Shown one piece after another: positions 19,564-28,441 of a stretch of 64,000 bases of DNA. The DNA is taken from the NCBI GenBank assembly GCA_032718475.1, contig JAUCBJ010003070.1, forward strand, positions 126,001 to 190,000, written 5' to 3'. Each line of letters starts with the position of its first letter. Positions within the stretch are counted from its first letter, which is position 1. The stretch comes from Nemertoderma westbladi (lineage: Eukaryota; Xenacoelomorpha; Nemertodermatida; Nemertodermatidae). The position numbers and the translations under genes are program-made. The notes under the pieces are model-generated. The model did not search any database. It saw only the letters and a program-made list of their open reading frames with translations, and was not told the DNA's origin.

Positions 19564-22500
19564 TTATGTTATGGAGTCCCTAGATATTTGTCGGATTAGG
19601 GAAGTGGTCATAGGAAGAGTATCTTGCCTTCCATAGTTTCCGGACAGTTTTCGGTCTCTTTCCAGTAAACATAAACGACCAGCTGGGCGATGGAGTTGTT
19701 GTGTTACTTTCTCCGCTCCCTTGGCCTGTCTAATCTCTGCCGTGGTAAGATGAGGAGGCCATTCTTCTTCTTCTTTACTTAAGAAGTCGGATCCACCTAA
19801 CCAGCCTGGAGTATCTATCAGTTCTTGAGGAGTTGCTCCTCTGGAAGCAATGTCGGCTGGATTAATCGTCCCGAGGCAATGTCTCCATTGATCTACATTG
19901 GAGTTAATATTGTCATTATCTGAGGAGTATGGTGTTCCCTCAGTTGGGTCGTCCACCTCACTGCTCTCCACTTCCCATTCCTTTACTTGGTATACCTGTT
20001 GTTGAGGTAATCTCTCTTTGAGAGTTCTACGGGAAGGGCCAGTGAAGTACCAACCTACTCTAGTTCTTACCGCATAGGTTTGTAGTGGCTGTGGTTGAGC
20101 AGGCCGTTTCTCCAATGTCTCTAGCGCCTCATGCGCGTTTTGGCCGATGTGTATTTGCACTCCAGGATAATCTGTGTGGAATCGAGGTATCTTAAACTGC
20201 TGGATGCTCTCATCCTCGTCCCAGTTATAAGGTTCTACTTGGGTAGTAGCGAAGTTCTTTATAGCCACCATTTTTACTGACCTTATACTTTGTTCTCCTA
20301 ATTTATCCTGGGGGGTGGACAACGCACCTACATAGTAATCTGCCGTTATGGTAGATTTCCAAACCTGCATAATTCCTGACATATCCAACTTAGTTCGGAA
20401 TTTGGGTTGTCCAGCAAAGATGTCTTCGGCTAGTTCTTGATCGATGAATGTTCCTGTGCTGCAGGAGTCAAGGAGGGCGTTCACTATGTAACTTTTGTTG
20501 GGACCGTGAACTCTTACCTGCACTACAGGAAATTCTCTGATTCCTACGTTGGAAGTTGGAGGTTTCCAAGATGGTTGTCTGTCAAAGGTAGTTGGGGGGA
20601 ACTCATTGTCGGTGTCCTTTTCATACGTAAGTGCTCGATACACTGCGGTATTTATTAGGTAACAGGATTCGATGGCGTCGGAGAATTCGTCCGTATAGAA
20701 TCCTTCCATCTCAGACTCTTGATCAGTGTCATTTACATCACTGAATTGGACATGTAGTTCGGGCTCACTTACCTGACTTGGGTTGTTTCGTTCGAATTCA
20801 CTGCGTAACAAGATGTGATGTTTCGCACCGCACTTTGCACACTTTACTTCGGAGTAACAGGTTCGCCGTTGGTGTCCTGGTCTGAGGCAATTATAGCATA
20901 ACCGCTTATCCCACATGACTTCACGTCTGTCTACCAGGGATTTCTTTAGGAATTCAGCACACACACTCAAACGGTGGGGCCCGTCGCACAGCGCACATTT
21001 TGGTTTGATGTTACTCACTTTACCTTGGGCAACGTTATGCACTCTCGTTCTTTCTTCGGGCTTTCTTCCGTGAATTCTCTTAGGAGACGTAGGAGGAGTT
21101 GTTGTTACCTGTTCTCTCCGGTCACTGGTTCGAGACTTATATTTACTTACGTCTTTATAGGTCTTGTTGTCATAGTAGGATTTTGCTGTGTCTTTCCCGC
21201 TGTCCTCTTCCTGAGAGACTTGGCTTTTGCCGTCGTCAGTATAACACACTGGTGTTACCCTTCTCCTAGAAACGGGTTTCTCACTTACCTTATTTTCCGA
21301 TGTTTTCTCTCTGGACTGCTTTATAAGTTGTAATTTTACTTCACTATCTAAGAAGGACATGAGATCAGCCATGGTAGGGTCTCGTTGTTGTTGTTCCATC
21401 ATATATAACACTTTCTTGTCCCAGCGTGTACCTACTCCACCCTTTGGTAAAGTAGATGCTAAGGCTCCTACAACCATAGAGTTCTGGTATTCATGAGACT
21501 TACCTAACCAATCTAGCTGTCTACAGATCTCCTGAATTTCATCGGAAAATTCTATAATCCCGCTGCTAAGAAACTTTCGGGGCGCCATTAATTTCGCATA
21601 TAAATACCTAGCTATGTTAGTCCTATTACCATACCTGATGTTTAATGTATCCCAAACTTGTCTTAATCCATCTGGATATCCAATAAACTTTAACGCCATT
21701 AACTTGGGAGGTCCTTCCAAGCACTTGATGAGGAATCTAAGTTTCTCTCCGTTAGATAGTACAGAGTTCTGTATGCTATCTTTGTAATATTCATTGAAAG
21801 ATAACCATTTCATCTCATCTCCATTGAATTTGACGATTTCTCCCACTTTGACCGCTTGGTGGGCTTCTGTTCTAGCCATCTGACGCGTAAAACTTTCTTG
21901 AGCCATCGTATTATTGAATATAGAATTATCGGTATATAAATTTCTCGGATTATGATCAGGTCTATATGGAATATTATTATCAACAGGTTTATAATTACCC
22001 TGAATAGGGTTTACTATAGGAGTTTCTACTTCACTAGCAGTATAGATGCGTGTAGGCTCCACACCTTGCGCATGAAATACTTCAGACCTAACGGGTTGAC
22101 ACATTGTTACAGGGGGTGGTGTTATACCCCTTTGTATGTTCACTAATTTATCGCGTTCTAACGCGATACTTTGCTGCACCTTTTGCAACTCTAACCTACT
22201 TTCCCTTACTGTTCCCTTGAGCTGCTGAACAGTCTCTTCCATTTCCCGGACCTGCTGAGAGGAGCACAAACAGTGTTCCCTCAGCTGCTCGAGCAGGAGA
22301 CCCATCTCCCATCGTCCCTCAGCTACCCACTCAACCGCCGAAGCGGGAGTCGCCAACGTAGTAGCGGGCGAGTGAGAGACGACGGACGATAAATTCTTGA
22401 TATCTCGCTCGGCGTCCAGGACGGGTTTGGACTCGGGAACAGTCCTACTGGGCACAGGTAGTTTAGTACTGTTCAAAGGGAATTTATAGGCAGGTTCTGG

Positions 22501-22761
22501 GAGTACAGGTGTCTCTATCTTTCTTTCCGCTTCTACTGTTGCCATTGCCTCTGCCGCCTTTCTTTCCGCTTCTGCTGTTGCCATTGTCTCTGCCACCTTT
22601 CTTTCCGCTTCTGCTGTTGCCATTGCCTCTGCCGCCTTTCTTTCCGCTTCTGCTGTTGCCATTGCCTCTGCCATCTTCCTTTCAAGACCCTGTCCAAGTC
22701 TAAGACTCATTCTAACACCTTCCAAAAGACTATCTGACAGTGCCCGTTTTGTGTCAGACAT
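19564..22761 (-). CDS. gag: Gag-protease polyprotein of element A with fused RNase H/integrase remnants
   Basis: An open frame of 1065 codons from ATG at 22761. Residues about 30-85 are 13-residue repeats of the type AEAMATAEAERKA (coiled-coil forming). The BEL/Pao Gag core (DUF1759-type) follows, with FNGDEMKWLSFNEYYKD. Zinc knuckles CALCDGPHRLSVC and CYNCLRPGHQRRTC come next, then the retropepsin region. There the catalytic triplet DSG of element B is DSC (GGC to TGC at 20461-20463), which probably inactivates the protease. Two deletions then join the frame to the end of the RNase H region (WRHCLGTINPADIASRG) and to the polyprotein C-terminus (RPAGRLCLLERDR). Both junctions preserve frame. 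It may still supply Gag structural protein, which is inference. Confidence 0.85.
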   Translation of the reverse strand: MSDTKRALSDSLLEGVRMSLRLGQGLERKMAEAMATAEAERKAAEAMATAEAERKVAETMATAEAERKAAEAMATVEAERKIETPVLPEPAYKFPLNSTKLPVPSRTVPESKPVLDAERDIKNLSSVVSHSPATTLATPASAVEWVAEGRWEMGLLLEQLREHCLCSSQQVREMEETVQQLKGTVRESRLELQKVQQSIALERDKLVNIQRGITPPPVTMCQPVRSEVFHAQGVEPTRIYTASEVETPIVNPIQGNYKPVDNNIPYRPDHNPRNLYTDNSIFNNTMAQESFTRQMARTEAHQAVKVGEIVKFNGDEMKWLSFNEYYKDSIQNSVLSNGEKLRFLIKCLEGPPKLMALKFIGYPDGLRQVWDTLNIRYGNRTNIARYLYAKLMAPRKFLSSGIIEFSDEIQEICRQLDWLGKSHEYQNSMVVGALASTLPKGGVGTRWDKKVLYMMEQQQRDPTMADLMSFLDSEVKLQLIKQSREKTSENKVSEKPVSRRRVTPVCYTDDGKSQVSQEEDSGKDTAKSYYDNKTYKDVSKYKSRTSDRREQVTTTPPTSPKRIHGRKPEERTRVHNVAQGKVSNIKPKCALCDGPHRLSVCAEFLKKSLVDRREVMWDKRLCYNCLRPGHQRRTCYSEVKCAKCGAKHHILLRSEFERNNPSQVSEPELHVQFSDVNDTDQESEMEGFYTDEFSDAIESCYLINTAVYRALTYEKDTDNEFPPTTFDRQPSWKPPTSNVGIREFPVVQVRVHGPNKSYIVNALLDSCSTGTFIDQELAEDIFAGQPKFRTKLDMSGIMQVWKSTITADYYVGALSTPQDKLGEQSIRSVKMVAIKNFATTQVEPYNWDEDESIQQFKIPRFHTDYPGVQIHIGQNAHEALETLEKRPAQPQPLQTYAVRTRVGWYFTGPSRRTLKERLPQQQVYQVKEWEVESSEVDDPTEGTPYSSDNDNINSNVDQWRHCLGTINPADIASRGATPQELIDTPGWLGGSDFLSKEEEEWPPHLTTAEIRQAKGAEKVTQQLHRPAGRLCLLERDRKLSGNYGRQDTLPMTTSLIRQISRDSIT

Positions 22762-25030
22762 GTTTGTTTACACAGTTGAATGCCTACGGCTATAAATACA
22801 GCTAAAGTAAGTCTAGTAATTCAGTATCACTGTTAGCCTAATAATTAATTACCGATACTGCTGCTCAGTGTAGCGTGATATATATATAATATATTAGAAT
22901 ACCGGTATGCTTATAGTATATATATAAGTATTATTACAGACTAGATTTGTCACAGAGTACCGGTATATAATTTTAGCACAACTATATATAAATATATAAT
23001 AGGCGTATCGTGAATACCGTTATACAGCTGACACTTATAGTATATATAAGTATAATTATTACAGACTAGAATTAATTACAGAATACCGGTATGATTTCAG
23101 CCTAAATTTATAGAATAAATATAATAGGGGCCTAAGCCTATTGTAAATACCGGTATGTCAATTATTTTAAAAATAATTGAATTTCTGAATGTTAGGGGTT
23201 ACTTGGTTACTTTACTTACTCTATTACCGTTATTTGAGCAGCAGTCCAACTGATATTAAGACCTAAGTGTTGTATAACAGGCCTACTCTTTTATTAATAG
23301 ATTTAGTGGATTTATATGTACCCGTATGAGGGGTTTTGTTACAATATTGAAATAGATGTTATTATTTCTGGGAAGGAGTCACTGCACCGAAGCTGTACGC
23401 TCTCAGTGAAGTGCTACTTATTGGACACTAAAACAAATAATCCTACTTCCTAAGTTACTTATCTACGAATTACTTACGATACGGGTGAGATTAAATCTCT
23501 AATTAAACACAACAAAAAATATTACGTACGAAATTTTAGGGTAATTTTACAGGGAACTACAAACCAGTCTAACAAAGGGTTAGATTTTCTGGTTATTACA
23601 ACGGACAGGATACTACGGTATTTGAAAATAATAAGTAGTAGTAAATACACTGTGTTGTCCAGATAGGAAAATACCACCGTCTGACGACCTATAACCGTAT
23701 CGCTATAGGTACTACGTTATGTATCACGGAGTGTCCCTACCTAGAAGTTAATTACCGCGGTCTACCAGAACCAACGTGCCTATTAACCACTTTACAACAC
23801 AAATATACTGCCTACACACTAATTACCCTCGGAAAGCACTGTACACTAAACCCTAAATTAGGTACAAGTACTTATATAACAAATAATCGGTAGTTAAAAA
23901 TACTTGAACAGCTAAAAGAACCACGGTATCTGCTGGAGTGACCGGGGCACAAAATCACCAGTCTTTTCCTACGCCAAGCAGCCCGTGTAGTACCGGGGTT
24001 AATTTAACTATAACGGTATGTATAACAAGCACAATTACTGTAGGAATAAACTTGGGGACATGAATGTTGCGAATAATCGCATAAACTCTGAATAATAAAT
24101 ATTACGCTACCTGTACAGAATACTCAAACAAATATAAACCAAAACGCTGGCAGACTACCACCAAGCCTAAATAAACTACTGTATGTGCAGATTCCAAAAT
24201 GGTTAGTTAGTATGCGTTCTAACACGGTAGGACGACTTATTCTTTAAGAGGGGATTGACCTTACAGCTATGGCTGCCCCAACTTACTAACTGGCACTCTA
24301 TCGGACAAACTCTACACACGCAGCAATCTCTTCAGACCTAATAATAGCTAGACAACAATCCAGCCTACAAAATATCTGAGTAATAACTATTACGGTACCT
24401 GAACAGACCACACAAACAAACACAGGCCAAAACGCTGGCAGAATACTGTCAAGCCTAAATAAACTACAGTATGTGCAGATTCCAAAATGGTTAGTTAGTA
24501 TGCGTTCTAACACGGTAGTACGACTTATTCTTTAATAGGGGATTGACCTTACAGCTATGGCTGCCCCAACTTACTAACTGGCACTCTATCGGACAAACTC
24601 TACACACGCCGTAATCTCTCCAAACCCAACAACAATCCGACAACAGTCCGGCCTACAGTTATCTGAACAATCTGAGCAGACTTACACGTCTTCAGCTCAA
24701 TATTAACTTACTAGGAAATAAAACTGACAGAAATATACCTAAGTAAAATCCCAATAAAAACCAGGCGTCCCCGATTTAATATCGAGACCTACCGGTATAC
24801 AATAATCAAAATCGAATAATACTAATGTACTTATACTGGAAGTACCGGTTAGGACAGTTGGGCCTACGGACTTACAGAAGTGCCGGTTCTGGCAGTTGGA
24901 CCTACGGACCTAGAGCAGTACCGGTTCTGGCAGTTGGGCCTACTGACCTACAGAAGTACCGGTTCAGGTTTACCGGCCGACCGGTACTTTCAACTTTATT
25001 GCTTACTGCAATAAAGTCAATAACTGTTAT
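22762..25030 (-). other. Long 5' leader of element A
   Basis: About 2.27 kb between the right LTR and gag, without long ORFs. It contains a direct duplication of a roughly 125-base block (starting GATTCCAAAATGGTTAG near 24190 and 24480, period about 290). Close to the LTR there are several units around GTACCGGTTCTGGCAGTTGG (24840-24975). Both features are shared with element B. I could not recognise a standard tRNA primer-binding site next to the LTR. Confidence 0.6.
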
Positions 25031-25887
25031 TATACGCGCTTTTGAAGACCTTTAGCAGTTTAACCTGCCAAAATTTATATGTCTTTTGGTTTATAAATAG
25101 ACTTTAGAAGATGACAAATATTTAATACCAATAAACACAACATTAGCAGAAGCCAGCCTAGTGCGCGTCCATTCACCCGCTGGATATACCCGGGAGACTG
25201 GATTCTGAGGGCTTAGATTATTATTGCAGTGTAAGCTTACTGTATTGTATTATTCGATTGATAGTTAATAATTAATTTCTGACTAATATTATTCACTTTC
25301 GGGAAATATTAACAGTTCCTTCAGGACGTGGCGCTCTATCTAGGTAAACAGAGATATGACTTATACTAATCACAACGGTAAGTCGGTAAGGCTTATGATT
25401 CAGGTGCTGTAGTCAGTACCGAGATAACAGTTTGATGATCTTATAATTAAAGACGCTCTAATGTCAGAAACATTCCCCGGCCGGTGTTCAAGGCGTGGGG
25501 GAAACGTCAGCACTGAATCATGGGATTCTGCTGTACAGTTTTTACACAAAGGGAAAATCTCTGATTGGTCGAACTGACGTGGACACAGCTGATAGATGTC
25601 GTCATTTGAGCTGAGCAGAACAAAGAACCAAGGCTCCGTGCAGAGGCTCCACGTGTACAGCTCAGCTATTAGCTGTCGTCTTAGTAACTACACTGTTCCA
25701 AGAGTATTTCGGCTTTTGCGTCATGGAATTGCGGATTATGTCCGCTAAAGTACACATACAGAAGAAATTACTTTTATGCCCTCTAAAACACCAGTACAGT
25801 AAGGACACGGCCCTTTTATGCCTGGTAAACCAACTACAGAGTACTTCACGGGGAAAATAACCGGCTAATTACGCAAAAGCCTTTACA
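25031..25887 (-). repeat. LTR of element A (right copy, 5' LTR), internally deleted
   Basis: It starts TATACGCGC where the left copy has TGTTCGCGC, so the terminal TG has mutated, and it ends CTTTACA. About 350 bases present in the left LTR (roughly 15700-16060) are missing at about 25390-25402. Confidence 0.85.
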
Positions 25888-25892
25888 AGCAG
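25888..25892. repeat. Target-site duplication of element A (right), AGCAG
   Basis: It matches 15339-15343. Confidence 0.85.
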
Positions 25893-26640
25893 AAAGTTTG
25901 TTTCGAAATAAATAAATGAAATAAAAAAAACAGTAGCAATCCCCTAGTCCTCACATGGGCCAGGGCAGTTTTCGTTTCGGCACGAATGCTTTAAAGGGAC
26001 CAGCCAGGGCGCATCTCTGCCTTGCATCCTTAAGTGGTAGCCTTAAGTGGTAGCTAAATGAGTACTGGGGTTTCCTCTGGGGAGTAAAGTTCTGGGGGGA
26101 CCGCACTGGAAATAAGTCGTCAGACTTTGTGCGTAATCCCTGGCCTAGCGGCCGAAGAAAATTTACTTTATATTTTTACTAATACTGTAGCAAGTTAAGG
26201 TTGATAACTCATCATTGCAATGTTCTTATACCTAGAAGGTACATTCATATACTGACGGATCAATAAATATAAAGACCGCGAATGCGCATACCACGATAAT
26301 GCAATAAACAGATTATGTTGATTATAAACTATGGAATTCTTTGGCGCATTTATAAGTTGTATTTGGCGGATTATAAAGTCCAATCTAGATGACCTTTGGA
26401 GTATCTAATTACCTCATTCATTGCACTATATCGTGTAAGTTTCTTACTAATTGATGAACATGGAATTTACAATAATTCAATATAGGATTCATAGGTGAAG
26501 CAAGAACATTCAAAATTTAAATTTAAATAAAGACTAAATGAAGGCACTGGACCTTGGCGCTCCTCACTACCACGAACTGCCACTGAGAATTATGGAAATC
26601 GGTACAAGAAGCTTCCGATATCGTCGAATTTAATAGTATC
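25893..26640. other. Non-coding, with SINE body
   Basis: It contains the SINE body at 25955-26140. The rest is AT-rich with no gene seen. Confidence 0.5.
25955..26140 (+). repeat. SINE body copy
   Basis: GGCCAGGGCAGTTTTCG starts a body parallel to 470-645, with CAAAATG-like spacing, AAATGAGTAC and GTTCTGGGGGGACC. A 15-base piece (CCTTAAGTGGTAG) is tandemly duplicated near 26028-26053. The tRNA-like head is truncated or absent. Confidence 0.55.
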
Positions 26641-26647
26641 AAGTTGG

Positions 26648-27045
26648 CTAAATTGGTCCAGTTCGTTCGGTAGAGCAGAGCGAACTTCCGAATTTGCTCG
26701 AGTTGTTAAGCGTTTCTTTGGGTGAGGTGTTGGCACTATTGGTGTGGGGTGTGGCAACCGATAGGCCTACCGATGGCGGATCTATTGGGATTTCAAATCC
26801 TCCTTTAGTCTTTTTGTATTTCGCATCTGCTGCCCAGTAGTGGTTGGCACACACCCCCATATAATTGGTAACTTCCGTGATAATATTGGGTAGCACGGCC
26901 AACCACTTTGATCGTTCCTCCAGCTCACGCGGAAATCCATAAACTGTGATATTAGCATTTTCAATTGTTACAGTAACACCTTTCCTCTTCCTCTCATATC
27001 CAGTAGATAAATAAAATCGTGAGATATTCTCAAAACAGATTCACT
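26648..27045 (-). pseudogene. THAP-like zinc-finger fragment
   Basis: The minus strand is open from about 27045 to the TAG before 26648. It includes ITVYGFPRELEERSKWLAV, then NYMGVCANHYW, then GGFEIPIDPPSVG. THAP fingers (C2CH DNA-binding modules) have the order FP....R..W......VC..H........L....P, and this segment fits, with CxxH present. The first two Cys would lie in an upstream exon or are lost, since the frame closes with a stop above 27045. After the finger the sequence becomes Ser/Thr/Asn-rich and ends. It could be one exon of a host or transposase gene, or a remnant. Confidence 0.45.
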
Positions 27046-27139
27046 TAAACAATTTATATTAATTATTGAATTTGTGAATTCTTTAGGCTCCTCACATGGA
27101 ACACTTCCACGTTTGAACAAGTTGGTCAATTACCGTAGT

Positions 27140-27183
27140 GATGAGAAATGGAACCAAACTTGGTACTCATGTAGTTCCTACTT
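27140..27183. repeat. 44-bp target-site duplication, left copy
   Basis: The 44 bases at 27140-27183 recur exactly at 28398-28441 and flank the truncated LINE. The length is unusually long for a LINE duplication. Confidence 0.9.
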
Positions 27184-28356
27184 AGAAGGATAATTGAAGA
27201 GTTATCAAAAAAGAAAGACAGGCATCTGGCTGTTATCTTTGTTGACTTCTTCAAGGCCTTTGATTCAGTCTCTCGCTCACGTATGTTCAGCATACTTTCA
27301 TTATATGGGATTCCTGATGAAATTATTGCAGCAACCAGATCAGTATACGATGGTTCGACAACATTTGTGTCTACTGTTGACGGTGACACAGAACCATTTG
27401 AAGTGTTATGGGGCGTCCTCCAAGGAGACACACTTGCACCATTCTTGTTCATTATTGTGGTTGACTATGTTCTACGTATGTCCTTAGATCATCATAATGA
27501 TGATGGGGTGATGATAACTCCACCTACTGGCTCCAGAAGTCGAGGAAATCCTGCCAAGTACCTAACTGATCTAGACTTTGCTGATGACTTAGGAGTACTC
27601 TCAGAATCATTAGAGGGAGCCCAACGGCTCCTCAGCTCATTAGAACATGCTGCTTCTAGTGTTGGTCTTTTTATTAACTCCAGAAAGACCAAAATTCTGA
27701 CCGTTAACTTTGAAAGTCCTCAGCAAGTCTCTGATCGGATGAGCATAAGCTCAAAGGATGGTATGCTTGAGCATGTGGACGACTTCTGTTACCTGGGATC
27801 ATGGATCCGGAAGTCAGGTGAGGACCTTCGAATACGTAAGGGAAAGGCATGGGCAGCCTCGAATAGGCTTTCCAGGATTTGGAAGTCACCGAGAATTAAT
27901 CGGAAACTTAAGGTCCGATTATTTAGAGCAGCAGTAGTTCCAGTACTCCTCTACGGGAGTCCATGCTGGGCTCTAACTGCTGAGGACACCAAATCTCTGG
28001 ATAGCACATTCACAAGAATGCTACGCCGGGTTCATTGTGTCAAGTACAATGCACACATCTCCAACCAGACACTATATAACATTGGAGGTGTCTCATTGGT
28101 TCCCCCAAGCTTGACACTAGAACAAAATCGCCTCCGCTTTGCAGGACATTGCTTTCGCCGTGAGGACCAGCCAGTGCATAATCTTGTACTTTGGCAGCCT
28201 CATGGAGTGAATAAGCATGGTGGACAGCCCATGACTTTCTTGAGACGCATCTTAAAGGACACTGGCCTTAAAGACGCGGATGATCTAGCAAATGTCATGG
28301 GTGATAGGGAGTTGTGGTGGTGCAATTTTGTTGACAAGCCGGCACAGCATTCTTAA
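27184..28356 (+). CDS. LINE reverse transcriptase, C-terminal part (truncated)
   Basis: The frame is open from the truncation point to TAA at 28356, with the first in-frame ATG at 27283. Visible motifs are FVDFFKAFDSV (RT motif A) near 27236-27270, GVLQGDTLAPFLF near 27414-27450 (the QGDxLxP motif) and LDFADDLGVLSESLE near 27570-27610 (catalytic ADD). Further on come VDDFCYLGSWI and the C-terminal LRFAGHCFRREDQPVHNL and RELWWCNFVD blocks. Fingers and the N-terminal endonuclease are absent through truncation, so the product would be inactive. The C-terminal block is typical of LINE polymerases abundant in invertebrates. The clade is not resolved. Confidence 0.9.
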   Translation, partial: RRIIEELSKKKDRHLAVIFVDFFKAFDSVSRSRMFSILSLYGIPDEIIAATRSVYDGSTTFVSTVDGDTEPFEVLWGVLQGDTLAPFLFIIVVDYVLRMSLDHHNDDGVMITPPTGSRSRGNPAKYLTDLDFADDLGVLSESLEGAQRLLSSLEHAASSVGLFINSRKTKILTVNFESPQQVSDRMSISSKDGMLEHVDDFCYLGSWIRKSGEDLRIRKGKAWAASNRLSRIWKSPRINRKLKVRLFRAAVVPVLLYGSPCWALTAEDTKSLDSTFTRMLRRVHCVKYNAHISNQTLYNIGGVSLVPPSLTLEQNRLRFAGHCFRREDQPVHNLVLWQPHGVNKHGGQPMTFLRRILKDTGLKDADDLANVMGDRELWWCNFVDKPAQHS

Positions 28357-28397
28357 AAATGCAGCTGCAATGCAGCATGCCGATCCTAGTAGTAGTA
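27184..28397 (+). mobile_element. 5'-truncated young LINE insertion
   Basis: A 1214-bp insertion lying exactly between two 44-bp duplications. It ends in a short (TAG)n tail (CCTAGTAGTAGTA) and starts abruptly inside the RT coding region, as expected of target-primed reverse transcription that stopped early. The perfect duplication and the uninterrupted reading frame mean it is recent. Related older fragments are at 1345-1755 (plus) and 11340-11570 (minus). Confidence 0.9.
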
Positions 28398-28441
28398 GAT
28401 GAGAAATGGAACCAAACTTGGTACTCATGTAGTTCCTACTT
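28398..28441. repeat. 44-bp target-site duplication, right copy
   Basis: An exact copy of 27140-27183. Confidence 0.9.

Larger units (their letters stand above)
15344..25887 (-). mobile_element. BEL/Pao retrotransposon A, internally deleted (minus strand)
   Basis: A 10.5-kb element with LTRs at 15344-16551 and 25031-25887, flanked by AGCAG duplications. Transcription order on the minus strand is right LTR, 2.3-kb leader, gag-protease ORF, about 1.6-kb spacer, remnant of a third ORF, left LTR. It is a sister of element B, and the two can be followed side by side across leader, gag, spacer and ORF3 ends. Two large deletions removed RT, most of RNase H and integrase, and further deletions hollowed ORF3. 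It must depend on other copies for reverse transcription and integration. Confidence 0.9.
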
